From Deltaproteobacteria bacterium (GTDB lineage: Bacteria > Myxococcota_C > UBA6777): a stretch of 64,000 nucleotides of DNA. The stretch covers positions 333,803 to 397,802 of the forward strand of contig SBHC01000040.1 in the NCBI GenBank assembly GCA_006226375.1, given 5' to 3'. Numbering within the stretch: the first letter of the stretch is position 1; each line of letters opens with the position of its first letter. The notes under the pieces were generated by a model. The model saw only the letters and a list, made by a program, of their open reading frames with translations, was not told where the DNA came from and searched no databases. The translations under genes were made by a program, and so were the position numbers. Below are positions 18,332 through 27,423 of this stretch, one piece after another.

Positions 18332-18892
18332 TTGTCGGAAGAACAATCCCAGTCATCAACCTCCTCTGGATCTTCGATCGGTTTTTGGTTGATGGCGGCT
18401 GCCGTCTTGCTCCTTGCTTATGCTTTGTTTTGGCAGAAGCGACCAGGCATTGAGCGAGGAAAGCCTGCTCCTCGGATGAAGCTGACGCGGATGTCAGACG
18501 GTCAAAAACAGCTCGCTCCCACCACAGGACAGCTCACCGTGGTTCACTTTTGGGCGTCGTGGTGTCGTGTGTGTGTCCAAACCCTGGTGAGCTCATCTCA
18601 TCGGGCCAAGCGGTTGGCCAAGAAGGGTGTTCGGTACATGATGGTTAACCTGGACCAGCCCGCAAGCACCAAGGCATTGCGTCAGTTTCTGACCCATCGA
18701 CGGGTGGGAAAGGAGCTTTGGCCTTATCACTACAGGGACGCGGCATACCAAGCCGTCAAGCAGTTTAATGTCAACGTGTACCCTTCGATGGTCATCATCA
18801 ATCGAAAGGGGGAAGTGGAATACTACATTCAAGGTGCTCTCCCCGATCGGTCTCTCCAGCGTCTGCTTCAGCCTCTAGGCTTCTCTTCTTAA
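18332..18892 (+). CDS. Membrane-anchored thioredoxin-like (TlpA/ResA-type) protein
   Basis: A 186-residue protein with one N-terminal transmembrane anchor (FWLMAAAVLLLAYALFW, ~18-34) and a thioredoxin fold. TVVHFWASWCRVC puts the redox pair at Cys78 and Cys81 (sequence CRVC rather than CGPC/CEPC). NVYPSMVIINRKGEV supplies the cis-Pro loop. The TTG start is chosen because AGGAG stands 9 nt upstream. The domain should face the periplasm, as in TlpA/ResA/CcmG proteins that reduce disulfides of apocytochromes or other exported proteins. A CcmH-like gene and a peptidase-PDZ-thioredoxin gene follow in the same orientation. Confidence 0.85.
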   Translation: MSEEQSQSSTSSGSSIGFWLMAAAVLLLAYALFWQKRPGIERGKPAPRMKLTRMSDGQKQLAPTTGQLTVVHFWASWCRVCVQTLVSSSHRAKRLAKKGVRYMMVNLDQPASTKALRQFLTHRRVGKELWPYHYRDAAYQAVKQFNVNVYPSMVIINRKGEVEYYIQGALPDRSLQRLLQPLGFSS

Positions 18893-19089
18893 TTCTCTCT
18901 CCGACATTTTTGCATCCCAGGGAATCTTTTCTAGGGTCATCCTGTTCTTTCTGAAGTCTCAGGGGGTTGGGGCCTGCCTCAGGTCTCGCAACTTGCATTG
19001 GAAAGCAATTGTTGGAACCATGTCCCGCGATAGTGAATGGGTCAGCGTTTCCTCTGATTTCCGAAGCAAAGAGAAGAAGTGTGTAGCTG

Positions 19090-19905
19090 ATGGTACAAAC
19101 CAAGCGTCAAAGAATGAGTGGATGGAATGTTGTTGGGTTGGGTCTTCTTTTTGCAGTTGCTGCAGGAGCCTCTCCACTTTGGGCTTACCCCTCCTCGCAA
19201 CGCAAAGCGCCACCGAAATGGGTGGATGTTCAACCAGTTAAGGTGAAGTCCTTTGGTCAGGGCTCATCGCACAGTGGCGGAGGGAAAGCTTCTCCTCACC
19301 AGGGGGGGAACTCCATGGGAGCTGCCCCCAACACCCGAAAGTTCAAGCACCCCCCGATTCCGGGGCGTCAGACAACCATGCGTCGGCCTTCTTCTGGGAA
19401 GCCCAAAGGAGGACAGCCATCCATGGCGGAGCAACAAAGACTCTTGGCCATGAAAATGAACCGGCAGCAAACCCTATCGTACCAAAAGTTGATCGGTTTG
19501 ATTGTGTCACCGTGTTGTTGGACCCAGCCGGTCTCCCTTCACGCAAGCTCTATGTCCGATATGGTCAAAGTGGATGTCCAGCGACGACTTCTTGCTGGAC
19601 ACACAGAAAAGCAGATCATTGCAGCCTACAAAAAGCGATTTGGCGAGCGGATCCTCAGCATTCCTGAGAAGTCCTACATCTTTATGATTCCTATCGCAGC
19701 TTCCCTGCTCGCTTTGTTTCTTGTTGGTTTTGTCATCTTGCGGTGGACTCACAGAGAAGGAGAGGAGCTTCCCTCGTTGGAACTCTCTGCTCATGATTCT
19801 GAAGAAGCCGCCGTTGATGGTACTGCTACACCATCCAATCCCGATGATTCAGACTCCAAAACAGAGGCGGAACCTGAATCGAAGTCCGGTGAGTCCCAGA
19901 AGTAA
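19090..19905 (+). CDS. CcmH-like membrane protein with long N-terminal linker
   Basis: This 271-residue protein has a Sec signal (residues ~12-32), a ~90-residue Pro/Gly/Ser/Lys linker, then a segment that matches CcmH/CycL: LIGLIVSPCCWTQPVSLHAS, SDMVKVDVQRRLLAGHTEKQIIAAYKKRFGERIL, and the anchor MIPIAASLLALFLVGFVILRW (~198-219). CcmH proteins hold apocytochrome c for haem attachment with a CxxC motif; here the motif is a CC pair at 142-143, and the C-terminal tail is acidic with Ser/Glu/Asp. It may be a thioredoxin-partner protein rather than a true CcmH. It sits between a membrane thioredoxin and a thioredoxin-containing peptidase gene. Confidence 0.72.
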   Translation: MVQTKRQRMSGWNVVGLGLLFAVAAGASPLWAYPSSQRKAPPKWVDVQPVKVKSFGQGSSHSGGGKASPHQGGNSMGAAPNTRKFKHPPIPGRQTTMRRPSSGKPKGGQPSMAEQQRLLAMKMNRQQTLSYQKLIGLIVSPCCWTQPVSLHASSMSDMVKVDVQRRLLAGHTEKQIIAAYKKRFGERILSIPEKSYIFMIPIAASLLALFLVGFVILRWTHREGEELPSLELSAHDSEEAAVDGTATPSNPDDSDSKTEAEPESKSGESQK

Positions 19906-20000
19906 GAGGCCGGTAACACGTTCGAAGAAAGAGGTCTCTCTTCTTGGAGCTGTTTCGCATTTTGCCTTCCTGCCTCGTCACCTCTCAAACGGAGAGAAGC

Positions 20001-22913
20001 ATGCACAAGGTTCCTGTCGAATCTACCCCACGCCTGACAGTCCTTTTCTTCATCGTGGTAGGTCTCCTGCTTGGAGGACCTGTCCTTTCTCTTGCCAGCC
20101 CGCCTGTGCCAGAACAAGCTCCTTCACAAACGCAGCCTCCTTCTTCAGATGAGGATGAAAAAGCCAGCACTGAAGAAGGAGATGACGATGATGAAGGGGG
20201 CGACGAAGAAGGCGCTGACAAGGGCAAGCCCACGAAGAATGCCGTCAAAAAAGCGGTGAAGAAGGCTGCTCCTGCCAAAAAGGCTGCCCCTGCGAAGAAA
20301 GCTGCTCCTGCCAAACAAGCCAAGGCCAAGAAGCCTGCCAAGAGAGCGGAAGTCAAAAAAGCCAAAGCTGTGGCGAAGAAGAAGCCTGCGGCACCCGCTC
20401 CATCCGAGTCGAAGGGAGTCTTTGCCCACGCCATTTTGGTGAACGGTGGTCAGCGCCCACGGATTAACTTCTATTCGCACGTGCTGTACCTGCGGATGAT
20501 GCGTCAGCTTATGAACGAACTTGGGATGGAAGATCGCGATATCACCATCGTTGCAGGTGATGGTGACAGCTCCAAGCCTGACCAAGCCATCATGCTAGAG
20601 AAGAAGCGCCCCGAGCAGTGGTTGTTTGCTTTCCGCCCGGAAGAGCGCTTCTATCCGCGCAATCCTTCCTTGATCAACACAGTTATCAAGGGGAAGAAGC
20701 TCCTCGCGGCCAAACGCAAGATCATCAACAAATTCACCAAACAGCTCTCCGGTCATGTGAAGAACTCGAAGAAGCCGGTGTTTATGTTTGTGACCGACCA
20801 CGGTACTCCGAACCGCAAGCTCAAGCACCACCGAAACAACAAGATCTCTCTTTGGCGAGAGTCTTGGAGCGTGCGTCAGTTCCACAAGTCACTTCGTCCC
20901 TTTGGTCGCCGTCGTGTGATCTCTGTGATGTCGCAGTGCTTCTCGGGAAGCTTCTTGTGGAGTGTGTTCCGCAAGCCGGGCCGCTTTGGAATTCCATACG
21001 GTGACCGCTGCGGCTTCTTCGCGACTCTCCCGGATCGCTATGCCTACGGATGTTTTCCAGAAACTCGCTTGAAGAAGCAAGTTGGCCATGCCTACCGTTT
21101 CATTCTGGCGATGCGCCGCGCCAAAAACTTTGACGAAGCACACCGCGAAGTTCTTCTCACCGACCGAACTCCTGATGTTCCCCATCGCAGCTCGGACGGT
21201 TACCTCTTTGCGATGCTTCGTGAAGATGCCAAAGCAGACGGTGTGAAGCCCCACGTGATGGTGGACAAGATCCTCTCTCGGTACAAAGACGATACCTACA
21301 AAGGTATGAAAGAAGACATGGGCTTGATCAGCTCGATTGCTCAGCGTTTTGGGCTGATTCGTCCGATCAACATGGCCACGTTGATAAAGCAACGAGAAGG
21401 TCTTGATAAGCGTCGCCGTTGGTGGGAGCGTGTGGAAGGCCTGTGGCGCAATGTGTATGCGACCGCGCGGAACCACCACCTGGGTCAAATCTACAAAAAC
21501 AACAAGATCTTGTGGCGGAGTGTCCGTCCCTTGATGAAGAAACCCCGAAGGTTCTTCATTGATCTGTACAAGAAAAACAAGGACCTGAAGAAGAGCGAGC
21601 CCTTGCTTGGTTTGATCAAACTGAGCGCTGTCTATCCCCAAGTGAAGCAGCAGCCCAAGGTGACTCCCAAGGTCCAGACCTTGTTCAAGGAAGCCGAAAG
21701 TCCCTGTGCTCCGGCACCTCCTCCCAGCGCGGTGCAACCTCCCCCTGGACCCGGACCCGGACCTGGAGCAACTCCTGGCATCCGCTCGGTGAATCCAAAG
21801 AACCCGAAACTTTGGGCTCCTGAGAAAGCCATCCGTGTGCTCCGCACTGAGTTCTTCAACTATGTGCAGGCACGTCCCCGTTTGCTGAATCGTTTGCGTA
21901 TGCTCTACATGAAGAAAAACGAGATGTCGGGCCATGTGTTTATGCTTAAAACACAGTTGGCTGCGCTCAAGCGCATTGAGGTGTTGTACTATCGCATTGC
22001 AGGGCGTCTGCTTGTGACCCATAACAAGCACCCCGAATTCCAGGCGTACCGAGAAGGTGTGCGTCGGCTGATCGCGTGTGAGAAGACTCCTCTGCGGGAG
22101 AAGGGTTTTAAATCCAAACCGTTGAAGCTGGCCGACTTGCAAATGGGTGTGAATCACCCACCTCTGCCGTCTTGGTTTGGAATCTCGTTCCGGCCCATTC
22201 CACCCAAAAAGCGCGGCGCGCTTCCCTCAGGTGCTGTGTCTGTAGACGCTGTTTACCTAAACACCCCAGCCAAGGCTGCTGGAATGAAGGCGGGCGACGT
22301 GATTGTGGCCGTCGGCAACGAGCAACTTCGTGAGCCATTTGAAATTCGTGAGCGAGTGATGCTCTCCCCGGCAAAGAAGCCTACCCCGATGTTGGTGATC
22401 CGCGATGGGAAATTGCAGCGATTGCAAGTTCCTTTGCGACGTCAAACTCGCCCACCCGCGTTGAAGCTGCCGCCGTTGATTGGTCGCTCGGTTCCATCGC
22501 TGGAGCCTGGACGCCTTCTCTTGGCTGACTTGAAGCAAAAGATTCCTTACTCTGCCAAGAAAGGAACCTACCTCTTGTTCTTCTGGGCGACCTGGTGTGG
22601 TCCCTGCAAAATGGCCCTTCCCACCATGCGGAAGTGGCAGAACAGCTACGGCAAGTTGGGTTTCAAAACCATCACCTTGAGCAACGAAAAGCCCAAAACT
22701 GTGATGAAGTGGCTGCGGCGCGGCCGGAACGCAAAGAGAATGCCTTTCTTCAATGCGTATGACCTGAAGCAGTACGACCTGTTCCGCAAGTTTCGGGTTC
22801 AAGGTACGCCCACCTTCATTTTGATCCACGAAGGTAAGATTCGGTTTGTCCACATCGGCTTCCGAAAGCTCGGCAAATTTGAGAAAGCCCTCGTTCGCGT
22901 CCTCAAAGGTTAA
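20001..22913 (+). CDS. Caspase/legumain-like peptidase fused to PDZ and thioredoxin domains
   Basis: 970 residues from ATG 20001, which has GGAGA 5 nt upstream. Order: signal peptide (~1-34), acidic stretch (~49-72), Lys/Ala/Pro histone-H1-like linker (~80-133), a clan-CD peptidase domain (~138-410) with FVTDHGTPN (His267) and MSQCFSGSF (Cys313), a helical region, a Pro/Gly hinge (~569-593), a second helical region, a PDZ domain (~724-813; GISF..., VYLNTPAKAAGMKAGDVIVAVGN), and a C-terminal thioredoxin domain (~825-970) with WCGPC (Cys866/Cys869) and GTPTF as the cis-Pro loop. Clan CD covers legumain, caspase and C13-like peptidases. A reducing domain tethered to a cysteine peptidase could keep the nucleophile reduced in the periplasm (inference). 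Confidence 0.85.
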   Translation: MHKVPVESTPRLTVLFFIVVGLLLGGPVLSLASPPVPEQAPSQTQPPSSDEDEKASTEEGDDDDEGGDEEGADKGKPTKNAVKKAVKKAAPAKKAAPAKKAAPAKQAKAKKPAKRAEVKKAKAVAKKKPAAPAPSESKGVFAHAILVNGGQRPRINFYSHVLYLRMMRQLMNELGMEDRDITIVAGDGDSSKPDQAIMLEKKRPEQWLFAFRPEERFYPRNPSLINTVIKGKKLLAAKRKIINKFTKQLSGHVKNSKKPVFMFVTDHGTPNRKLKHHRNNKISLWRESWSVRQFHKSLRPFGRRRVISVMSQCFSGSFLWSVFRKPGRFGIPYGDRCGFFATLPDRYAYGCFPETRLKKQVGHAYRFILAMRRAKNFDEAHREVLLTDRTPDVPHRSSDGYLFAMLREDAKADGVKPHVMVDKILSRYKDDTYKGMKEDMGLISSIAQRFGLIRPINMATLIKQREGLDKRRRWWERVEGLWRNVYATARNHHLGQIYKNNKILWRSVRPLMKKPRRFFIDLYKKNKDLKKSEPLLGLIKLSAVYPQVKQQPKVTPKVQTLFKEAESPCAPAPPPSAVQPPPGPGPGPGATPGIRSVNPKNPKLWAPEKAIRVLRTEFFNYVQARPRLLNRLRMLYMKKNEMSGHVFMLKTQLAALKRIEVLYYRIAGRLLVTHNKHPEFQAYREGVRRLIACEKTPLREKGFKSKPLKLADLQMGVNHPPLPSWFGISFRPIPPKKRGALPSGAVSVDAVYLNTPAKAAGMKAGDVIVAVGNEQLREPFEIRERVMLSPAKKPTPMLVIRDGKLQRLQVPLRRQTRPPALKLPPLIGRSVPSLEPGRLLLADLKQKIPYSAKKGTYLLFFWATWCGPCKMALPTMRKWQNSYGKLGFKTITLSNEKPKTVMKWLRRGRNAKRMPFFNAYDLKQYDLFRKFRVQGTPTFILIHEGKIRFVHIGFRKLGKFEKALVRVLKG

Positions 22914-23187
22914 CTTCCCTTCTTCTTCCTTTTCTCTCTTTCCAACGAACACCATGAACAAAGTTCACCGAACGGTTGTGGTGTTCCCCCTTGCCCTCAC
23001 TTTCCTTTACCGAATTTCATTTTGATTTCCAGGCTTGGTGCTGTGAAGTTCTGGGATAAGCCGTTGATTTTTCCCAACCAATCGTGCATAGTTATTTCAA
23101 CTTTTGCCCGAGGACTGCTTTCGGAGTCCGGCCCTTCTCTGGGGTGGCAGAGGGTCGCATCGGATTATTGGAGCCCGGAGGTACATT

Positions 23188-25686
23188 ATGCGGAAGAATC
23201 GTTTTGGATCGTGGCGCCGGCTACAACTGGCTGTTATGGCGCTCTTGTTTGTAGGATTGGGTTGCAATTCGTCGGGATCATCCGGCTGTAGTTGTGCCAA
23301 ACCCATCCAAGGTGGTTTCCCCAAGGCTGACATTGTGTCCAACGTGACACAGGTGAAGTTAACCAAGCGAGGCACAGACTTCCTGCAAACCAACAATGCA
23401 GCGTTGATCAAGATGTTCTTGCCGACCGGACTCACCTTTGACGTTCCTCAAACCAAGAGCAGCAACGTTGAAGTCTGTCGCAACCCTCCCTGTAAAATCA
23501 TCGGTAACATCCGAAAACTCGACATCGCCATGGTGCCGAAAAACAAGATTCGAGCCGGGCTTTGGTTGGACATTAAGACCCAACGAGACATGGAGATTCG
23601 CGTCTCCCAAAAGGTACTGTTTGCGACCATCCGCAAAACTTGCAAGGTCTCTCTCCGGGTTAGCAACAAGAAGATCACTACAGACATTACCTTTGGTCTT
23701 CATCCCACCAACAAACACATGACGGTTTCCATCGGCGATCCATCGTTCTCCTTGTCGAACAGTGACTTCAAAATCAACGGCGACGTGATTTGCAAGCTGG
23801 TGGATCTGTTGAAGGGCCTGTTTAAAGGTCTGATTGAGAAAGAAGCGAAGAAGGCACTGGGCGACGCCATCGGCGACTTCACCTGCAAATCCTGCAAGAC
23901 AACCGCAGACTGTGGTTCAGGTGCAACCTGTTCCAAGGGTGTCTGTATGGCGGGTGGTTCCTGCTTGCCACTGCCCCTTGGCTTTGAAGGCGCTGTGGAC
24001 ACCGCAGGCTTGCTGCAGGGTTTTGGAAACAAGCTCAGCACCGACTTAATGTTTTCTGCCTTTGTGGGCGGTCGCGTTGAAGTCAAAGCCGACGGACTTG
24101 AACTGGGTATGCTCGGTGGAACCTCGGCCAAGACCAACCCCTGTGTGGCTCCGAAGACGTTCCCCAAACTGCCGACTCCTGTGGCCCTTACCTTCCCGGC
24201 GAACTCCCCCAACAACAAGCCTTTTATGGTGGGGATTGGCGTCTCGGATGTGATGCTTAAGGCTGCAGCTCGTGACTTGTACCGTAGCGGTGCGCTATGC
24301 CTGAAAATTGATAGCTCGCTGAGTGAGCAGCTTGGCAGCGTGTTCTCGGCGCAAGGGATTGGAACCCTGTTTACTTCGTTGGGTCAGATTGTTGGTCAAT
24401 CCAATCCTCCCTTGTACATTGCCCTTCGCCCGACAGAGCCACCAGTTCTGGACATTGGAAAGGGAACGGTTGGTAAGGATGCCAAAGGCAACACGACCAT
24501 CACGGATCCTCTGATTGACTTCAGCATCCCCAAGCTCAACTTTGACTTTATGATGAAGTTCCACGGTCGATGGGTTCGATTGTTTACGTTCCAATCGGAC
24601 GTCAACCTTCCCCTCGCTTTGACCGTCAAGCCCGGCAACAAGCTTGGCCTGGTTCTTGGAGAGCTGAGCGCGGCGCTGAAGAATCCCAAAGTCCTGCACT
24701 CTTACATGCTCTCGGAGAAGCCAGAGATCATCGCCTCTACCTTGGCCAACACCCTCAAAGCTGTGATTCCCTTGGCCGCTGGCTCTCTGGGGAACCAGGA
24801 GTTCGACCTCCCCGATCTTCAAGGCTTTAAGCTGACGATCTCGGACATGACCGGCCTGATTCCTCGCAAAGACAAACCCAACCGCTTCCAGTTCTTGGGC
24901 CTTTTTGCTGACTTGGGTCTGGCGCCGCCTTCCAAGCCGCTTATGCCAGAGGCTCCGATCGGAGTTCGTTTGATTCGCACCAACTTCCCCGAGGGCTTCT
25001 TCACGAAAATCAAAACGGCTATGGTGAAGAAGTTCCCCTCCATTGTGGTGGAACTGAGTGACCCTCGTCCAAATCGTGAGTATTCCTTCCGTTTGAACGG
25101 TGGTATCTGGGGCCCCTACCGAGCAGGTCAGTATCACACCTTGGAGACCGCTCAGCTTATTTTTGAAGGCAACCACAAGCTGGAAGTCCGTTCCCGTTCG
25201 GCGATTGCTCATCACGAAGAAGACTTTGGACAAGGTCGATTGACCTTCAAGGTTGACCGCACCGCTCCCACGATTAAACTGAGCAAGAAGGGCGAGATTC
25301 TCGCACCTGTCGCCAAAGACAACCTGTCCAAAGCGGATGACGTCCGTTTGGAGTATCGTCTGGGGAACCAGATGTGGCAGGACCTCAATGGCAACGAAAC
25401 CGTGGACCTGTCCAAGCTCGCCAATGGAACTGTGGTGTCGATTCGTGCTACAGATGCCAGCGGGAACAAGACTGTGAAGACCACGACGGTTTTCCGCGCT
25501 TCGGCCTCCACGACTCCAGCCCCCAAAGCTGCAGCCGCTCCAGCGCCCAAGCAAGTGGAGCAGCCTGCAACTCCCTCGTCCCCCTCGGGCCGAGCTTGTT
25601 CGCAGTTGGGTGCTCCTTCCCCTGTTCCTGCACCCTGGTGGTTGCTTTTGGTGTTTGTGGGACTGATCGTTTGGCGTAGACGATAA
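23188..25686 (+). CDS. Lipoprotein with EGF-like knot and MYXO-CTERM-like tail
   Basis: An 832-residue exported protein starting at the ATG with GGAGG about 7 nt upstream. The signal ends in a lipobox, FVGLGC, so the mature protein should be lipid-anchored. The middle has a Cys-rich EGF-like knot (CKSCKTTADCGSGATCSKGVC and a further Cys), the second half an Ig-like segment with VDRTAPTIKL and RATDASGNKT. The C-terminus is Ala/Pro-rich, then Cys, a hydrophobic run (PWWLLLVFVGLIVW) and RRR, which is the shape of the MYXO-CTERM sorting signal found in Myxococcota. Having both a lipobox and a C-terminal sorting tail is notable. Function unknown. The next gene follows 45 bp later in the same direction. 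Confidence 0.8.
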   Translation: MRKNRFGSWRRLQLAVMALLFVGLGCNSSGSSGCSCAKPIQGGFPKADIVSNVTQVKLTKRGTDFLQTNNAALIKMFLPTGLTFDVPQTKSSNVEVCRNPPCKIIGNIRKLDIAMVPKNKIRAGLWLDIKTQRDMEIRVSQKVLFATIRKTCKVSLRVSNKKITTDITFGLHPTNKHMTVSIGDPSFSLSNSDFKINGDVICKLVDLLKGLFKGLIEKEAKKALGDAIGDFTCKSCKTTADCGSGATCSKGVCMAGGSCLPLPLGFEGAVDTAGLLQGFGNKLSTDLMFSAFVGGRVEVKADGLELGMLGGTSAKTNPCVAPKTFPKLPTPVALTFPANSPNNKPFMVGIGVSDVMLKAAARDLYRSGALCLKIDSSLSEQLGSVFSAQGIGTLFTSLGQIVGQSNPPLYIALRPTEPPVLDIGKGTVGKDAKGNTTITDPLIDFSIPKLNFDFMMKFHGRWVRLFTFQSDVNLPLALTVKPGNKLGLVLGELSAALKNPKVLHSYMLSEKPEIIASTLANTLKAVIPLAAGSLGNQEFDLPDLQGFKLTISDMTGLIPRKDKPNRFQFLGLFADLGLAPPSKPLMPEAPIGVRLIRTNFPEGFFTKIKTAMVKKFPSIVVELSDPRPNREYSFRLNGGIWGPYRAGQYHTLETAQLIFEGNHKLEVRSRSAIAHHEEDFGQGRLTFKVDRTAPTIKLSKKGEILAPVAKDNLSKADDVRLEYRLGNQMWQDLNGNETVDLSKLANGTVVSIRATDASGNKTVKTTTVFRASASTTPAPKAAAAPAPKQVEQPATPSSPSGRACSQLGAPSPVPAPWWLLLVFVGLIVWRRR

Positions 25687-25731
25687 GTACATCTGCTGAT
25701 GAAGCGGATCTTGCGTAAGGACAAGGATAGA

Positions 25732-26526
25732 ATGATAAGAATGTTGCGCCTTTTGGGTGTGTTTTTGGTACTCCTCATTGTGGTGGATCTTGTGGGTTGT
25801 GGCGAAGCGCCTCCTCCGGGTTGGTGCATCGTGGGTGACGGGCAATACAAAGAGCCCGACCCCATCACTGGATGTGGCACCCTGGCCCAGGTACCCAAGC
25901 GCGCGTTGGTTGATGAAGACGCTGATGGCGTCGCCAGCAAGAAGTTCTTTGGTCGGGATTGTGATGACTCCAATCCCAACATCCCCACGCAGTTGGAAGT
26001 TCCTGGCGACAAGATCGACAACAATTGCAACGACCAAATCGACGAATTGAATGTCGATACGGGTCATTGGCGTTTGTCGACTCCGCTCCAACCTACGGCG
26101 AAGTGGGACATTGATATCTTCACCAACGAGCGGACGAAGATTCAATACATCCGCTGTCTTCAGTTCCAGTTTGCTCTCAAGAGCACTGTCAACGGCAAGA
26201 CCTACAACATCACACAATGGCAGAGCGGGTTGCGTCCGACCGACATTCCCATTACGGACAACAAGTTTACCTGGAAGCTCGATCGACCCAATGAGTCTGT
26301 GAAGATCTCTTTCACGGGAACCTTTGTGGCCAATCCTGCGAAGTTGGGTACCTCCGTGGAAGTCCGCGGAACCGTCATTGTCAGCGACACAGACCCTGAG
26401 GTGAAGGCTCCTCCTGTGACGCTGCCCTACGTGGGTCGCATTCAGATCCCCTCTCCGGCAGACCCTGCTGCGCAAGCGTTCTGCAAACGTTGTTACTCTG
26501 GCGGTGTATGCCCGACCAAGCAGTAA
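25732..26526 (+). CDS. Lipoprotein with DxDxDG...DNNCND metal-binding motif
   Basis: A 264-residue lipoprotein: hydrophobic signal followed by VDLVGC as the lipobox. Residues ~60-105 hold the calcium-type motif DEDADGV, FGRDCDD, PNIPTQLEVPGDKIDNNCNDQIDE, the putative metal-binding module common in Myxococcota surface proteins (MopE-like). The rest is a beta-rich domain with no name. The start is the ATG with AAGGAT close upstream; the earlier ATG at 25699 lacks a binding site. It likely forms a unit with the preceding MYXO-CTERM-like lipoprotein. It probably binds Ca2+ on the outer membrane or cell surface. Confidence 0.82.
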   Translation: MIRMLRLLGVFLVLLIVVDLVGCGEAPPPGWCIVGDGQYKEPDPITGCGTLAQVPKRALVDEDADGVASKKFFGRDCDDSNPNIPTQLEVPGDKIDNNCNDQIDELNVDTGHWRLSTPLQPTAKWDIDIFTNERTKIQYIRCLQFQFALKSTVNGKTYNITQWQSGLRPTDIPITDNKFTWKLDRPNESVKISFTGTFVANPAKLGTSVEVRGTVIVSDTDPEVKAPPVTLPYVGRIQIPSPADPAAQAFCKRCYSGGVCPTKQ

Positions 26527-26666
26527 GTCGTTCTTCCTCCTCCCGCTCCCACTCCCTTTTTCCTTCTCTATCTCTTCCAACGATTTCTGTTTCAGCACCC
26601 CATTGTGTAAGATAGGTCTGCGCAGGTTTGTTGTGGTTGTATTCTTTTTATGTGAGGAACGCTCGT

Positions 26667-27197
26667 ATGTTATCACGTCGAAGAGTTAAGGGTTTTACTC
26701 TCGTGGAGTTGATGATTGTTGTGGTGGTCTTAGGGGTGTTGGCTTCGGTGGCTGTGCAAAGTTATCGACGGTTCATCCTCCAAAGCAAGACCAGCGAAGC
26801 TTCCATCAACTTAAAGCAGATCGTGAACGGGGAAATCATCTATTACTCCGAAACGCACATGGACAAGAATGAGAAGTTGTTGCCAAGGCAGTTCTTGTCG
26901 TTGAAGGCAACGCCAGATGAAGACCCTTGTCCCCAGGGAGTCTCTCGGTACAAGGCGAGCACCAGCATTTGGAAGACCAACGGATGGGACTCCATTCAGT
27001 TTGCGATTCACAATTCTCACTACTATCAGTACAAAGTTGAGTCGTCGGGGATCAAAACCAACGCGACCTTTACGGCCTCGGCCCGAGGCAACATTGATTG
27101 TGACTCAACGTTCTCAACCTTTCGGGTAATGGCCAACATTGGCCCCTCGGGTGACCCTGTCATTTTGGGTATGGTGATCTCCAACGAACTTGAATAG
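26667..27197 (+). CDS. Type IV pilin-like protein
   Basis: A 176-residue prepilin. The leader MLSRRRVKG is followed by FTLVELMIVVVVLGVLASVAV, so prepilin peptidase should cut between Gly9 and Phe10; Glu at mature position 5 is present. The long hydrophobic N-helix and the C-terminal globular part with two Cys (DPCPQG and NIDCDST) fit a major or minor pilin. The start has GAGGA 8 nt upstream; the longer in-frame start at 26628 would place 13 extra residues before the leader. No pilus assembly gene is in the window, so it is an orphan pilin gene here, which is common. It could belong to a type II secretion pseudopilin set instead. Confidence 0.88.
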   Translation: MLSRRRVKGFTLVELMIVVVVLGVLASVAVQSYRRFILQSKTSEASINLKQIVNGEIIYYSETHMDKNEKLLPRQFLSLKATPDEDPCPQGVSRYKASTSIWKTNGWDSIQFAIHNSHYYQYKVESSGIKTNATFTASARGNIDCDSTFSTFRVMANIGPSGDPVILGMVISNELE

Positions 27198-27423
27198 CCC
27201 CACGATTTGAGCCTTCTGTCTCTCTTCCTCCCTGCTTTGGATTGATCTTCCTCCTCCAATATGTTAAAGATTCCGGGCTTCTTGGTCGAAAAGACGCAAC
27301 GGAATGGGGCCTTGTATAGGCTTTTCACGACAACTCTGACAGCGTCGGAACTTGTCTGTGTCTGTTCCGTACAACATAGAAGAAACTTCTAACTCCACCC
27401 TACAACGACGGGAAGGACAAATT

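Noticed and set aside
24295..26676. A 793-residue minus-strand ORF
   Set aside because: It overlaps two lipoprotein genes with signal peptides and known motifs on the plus strand, and has no recognisable domain.
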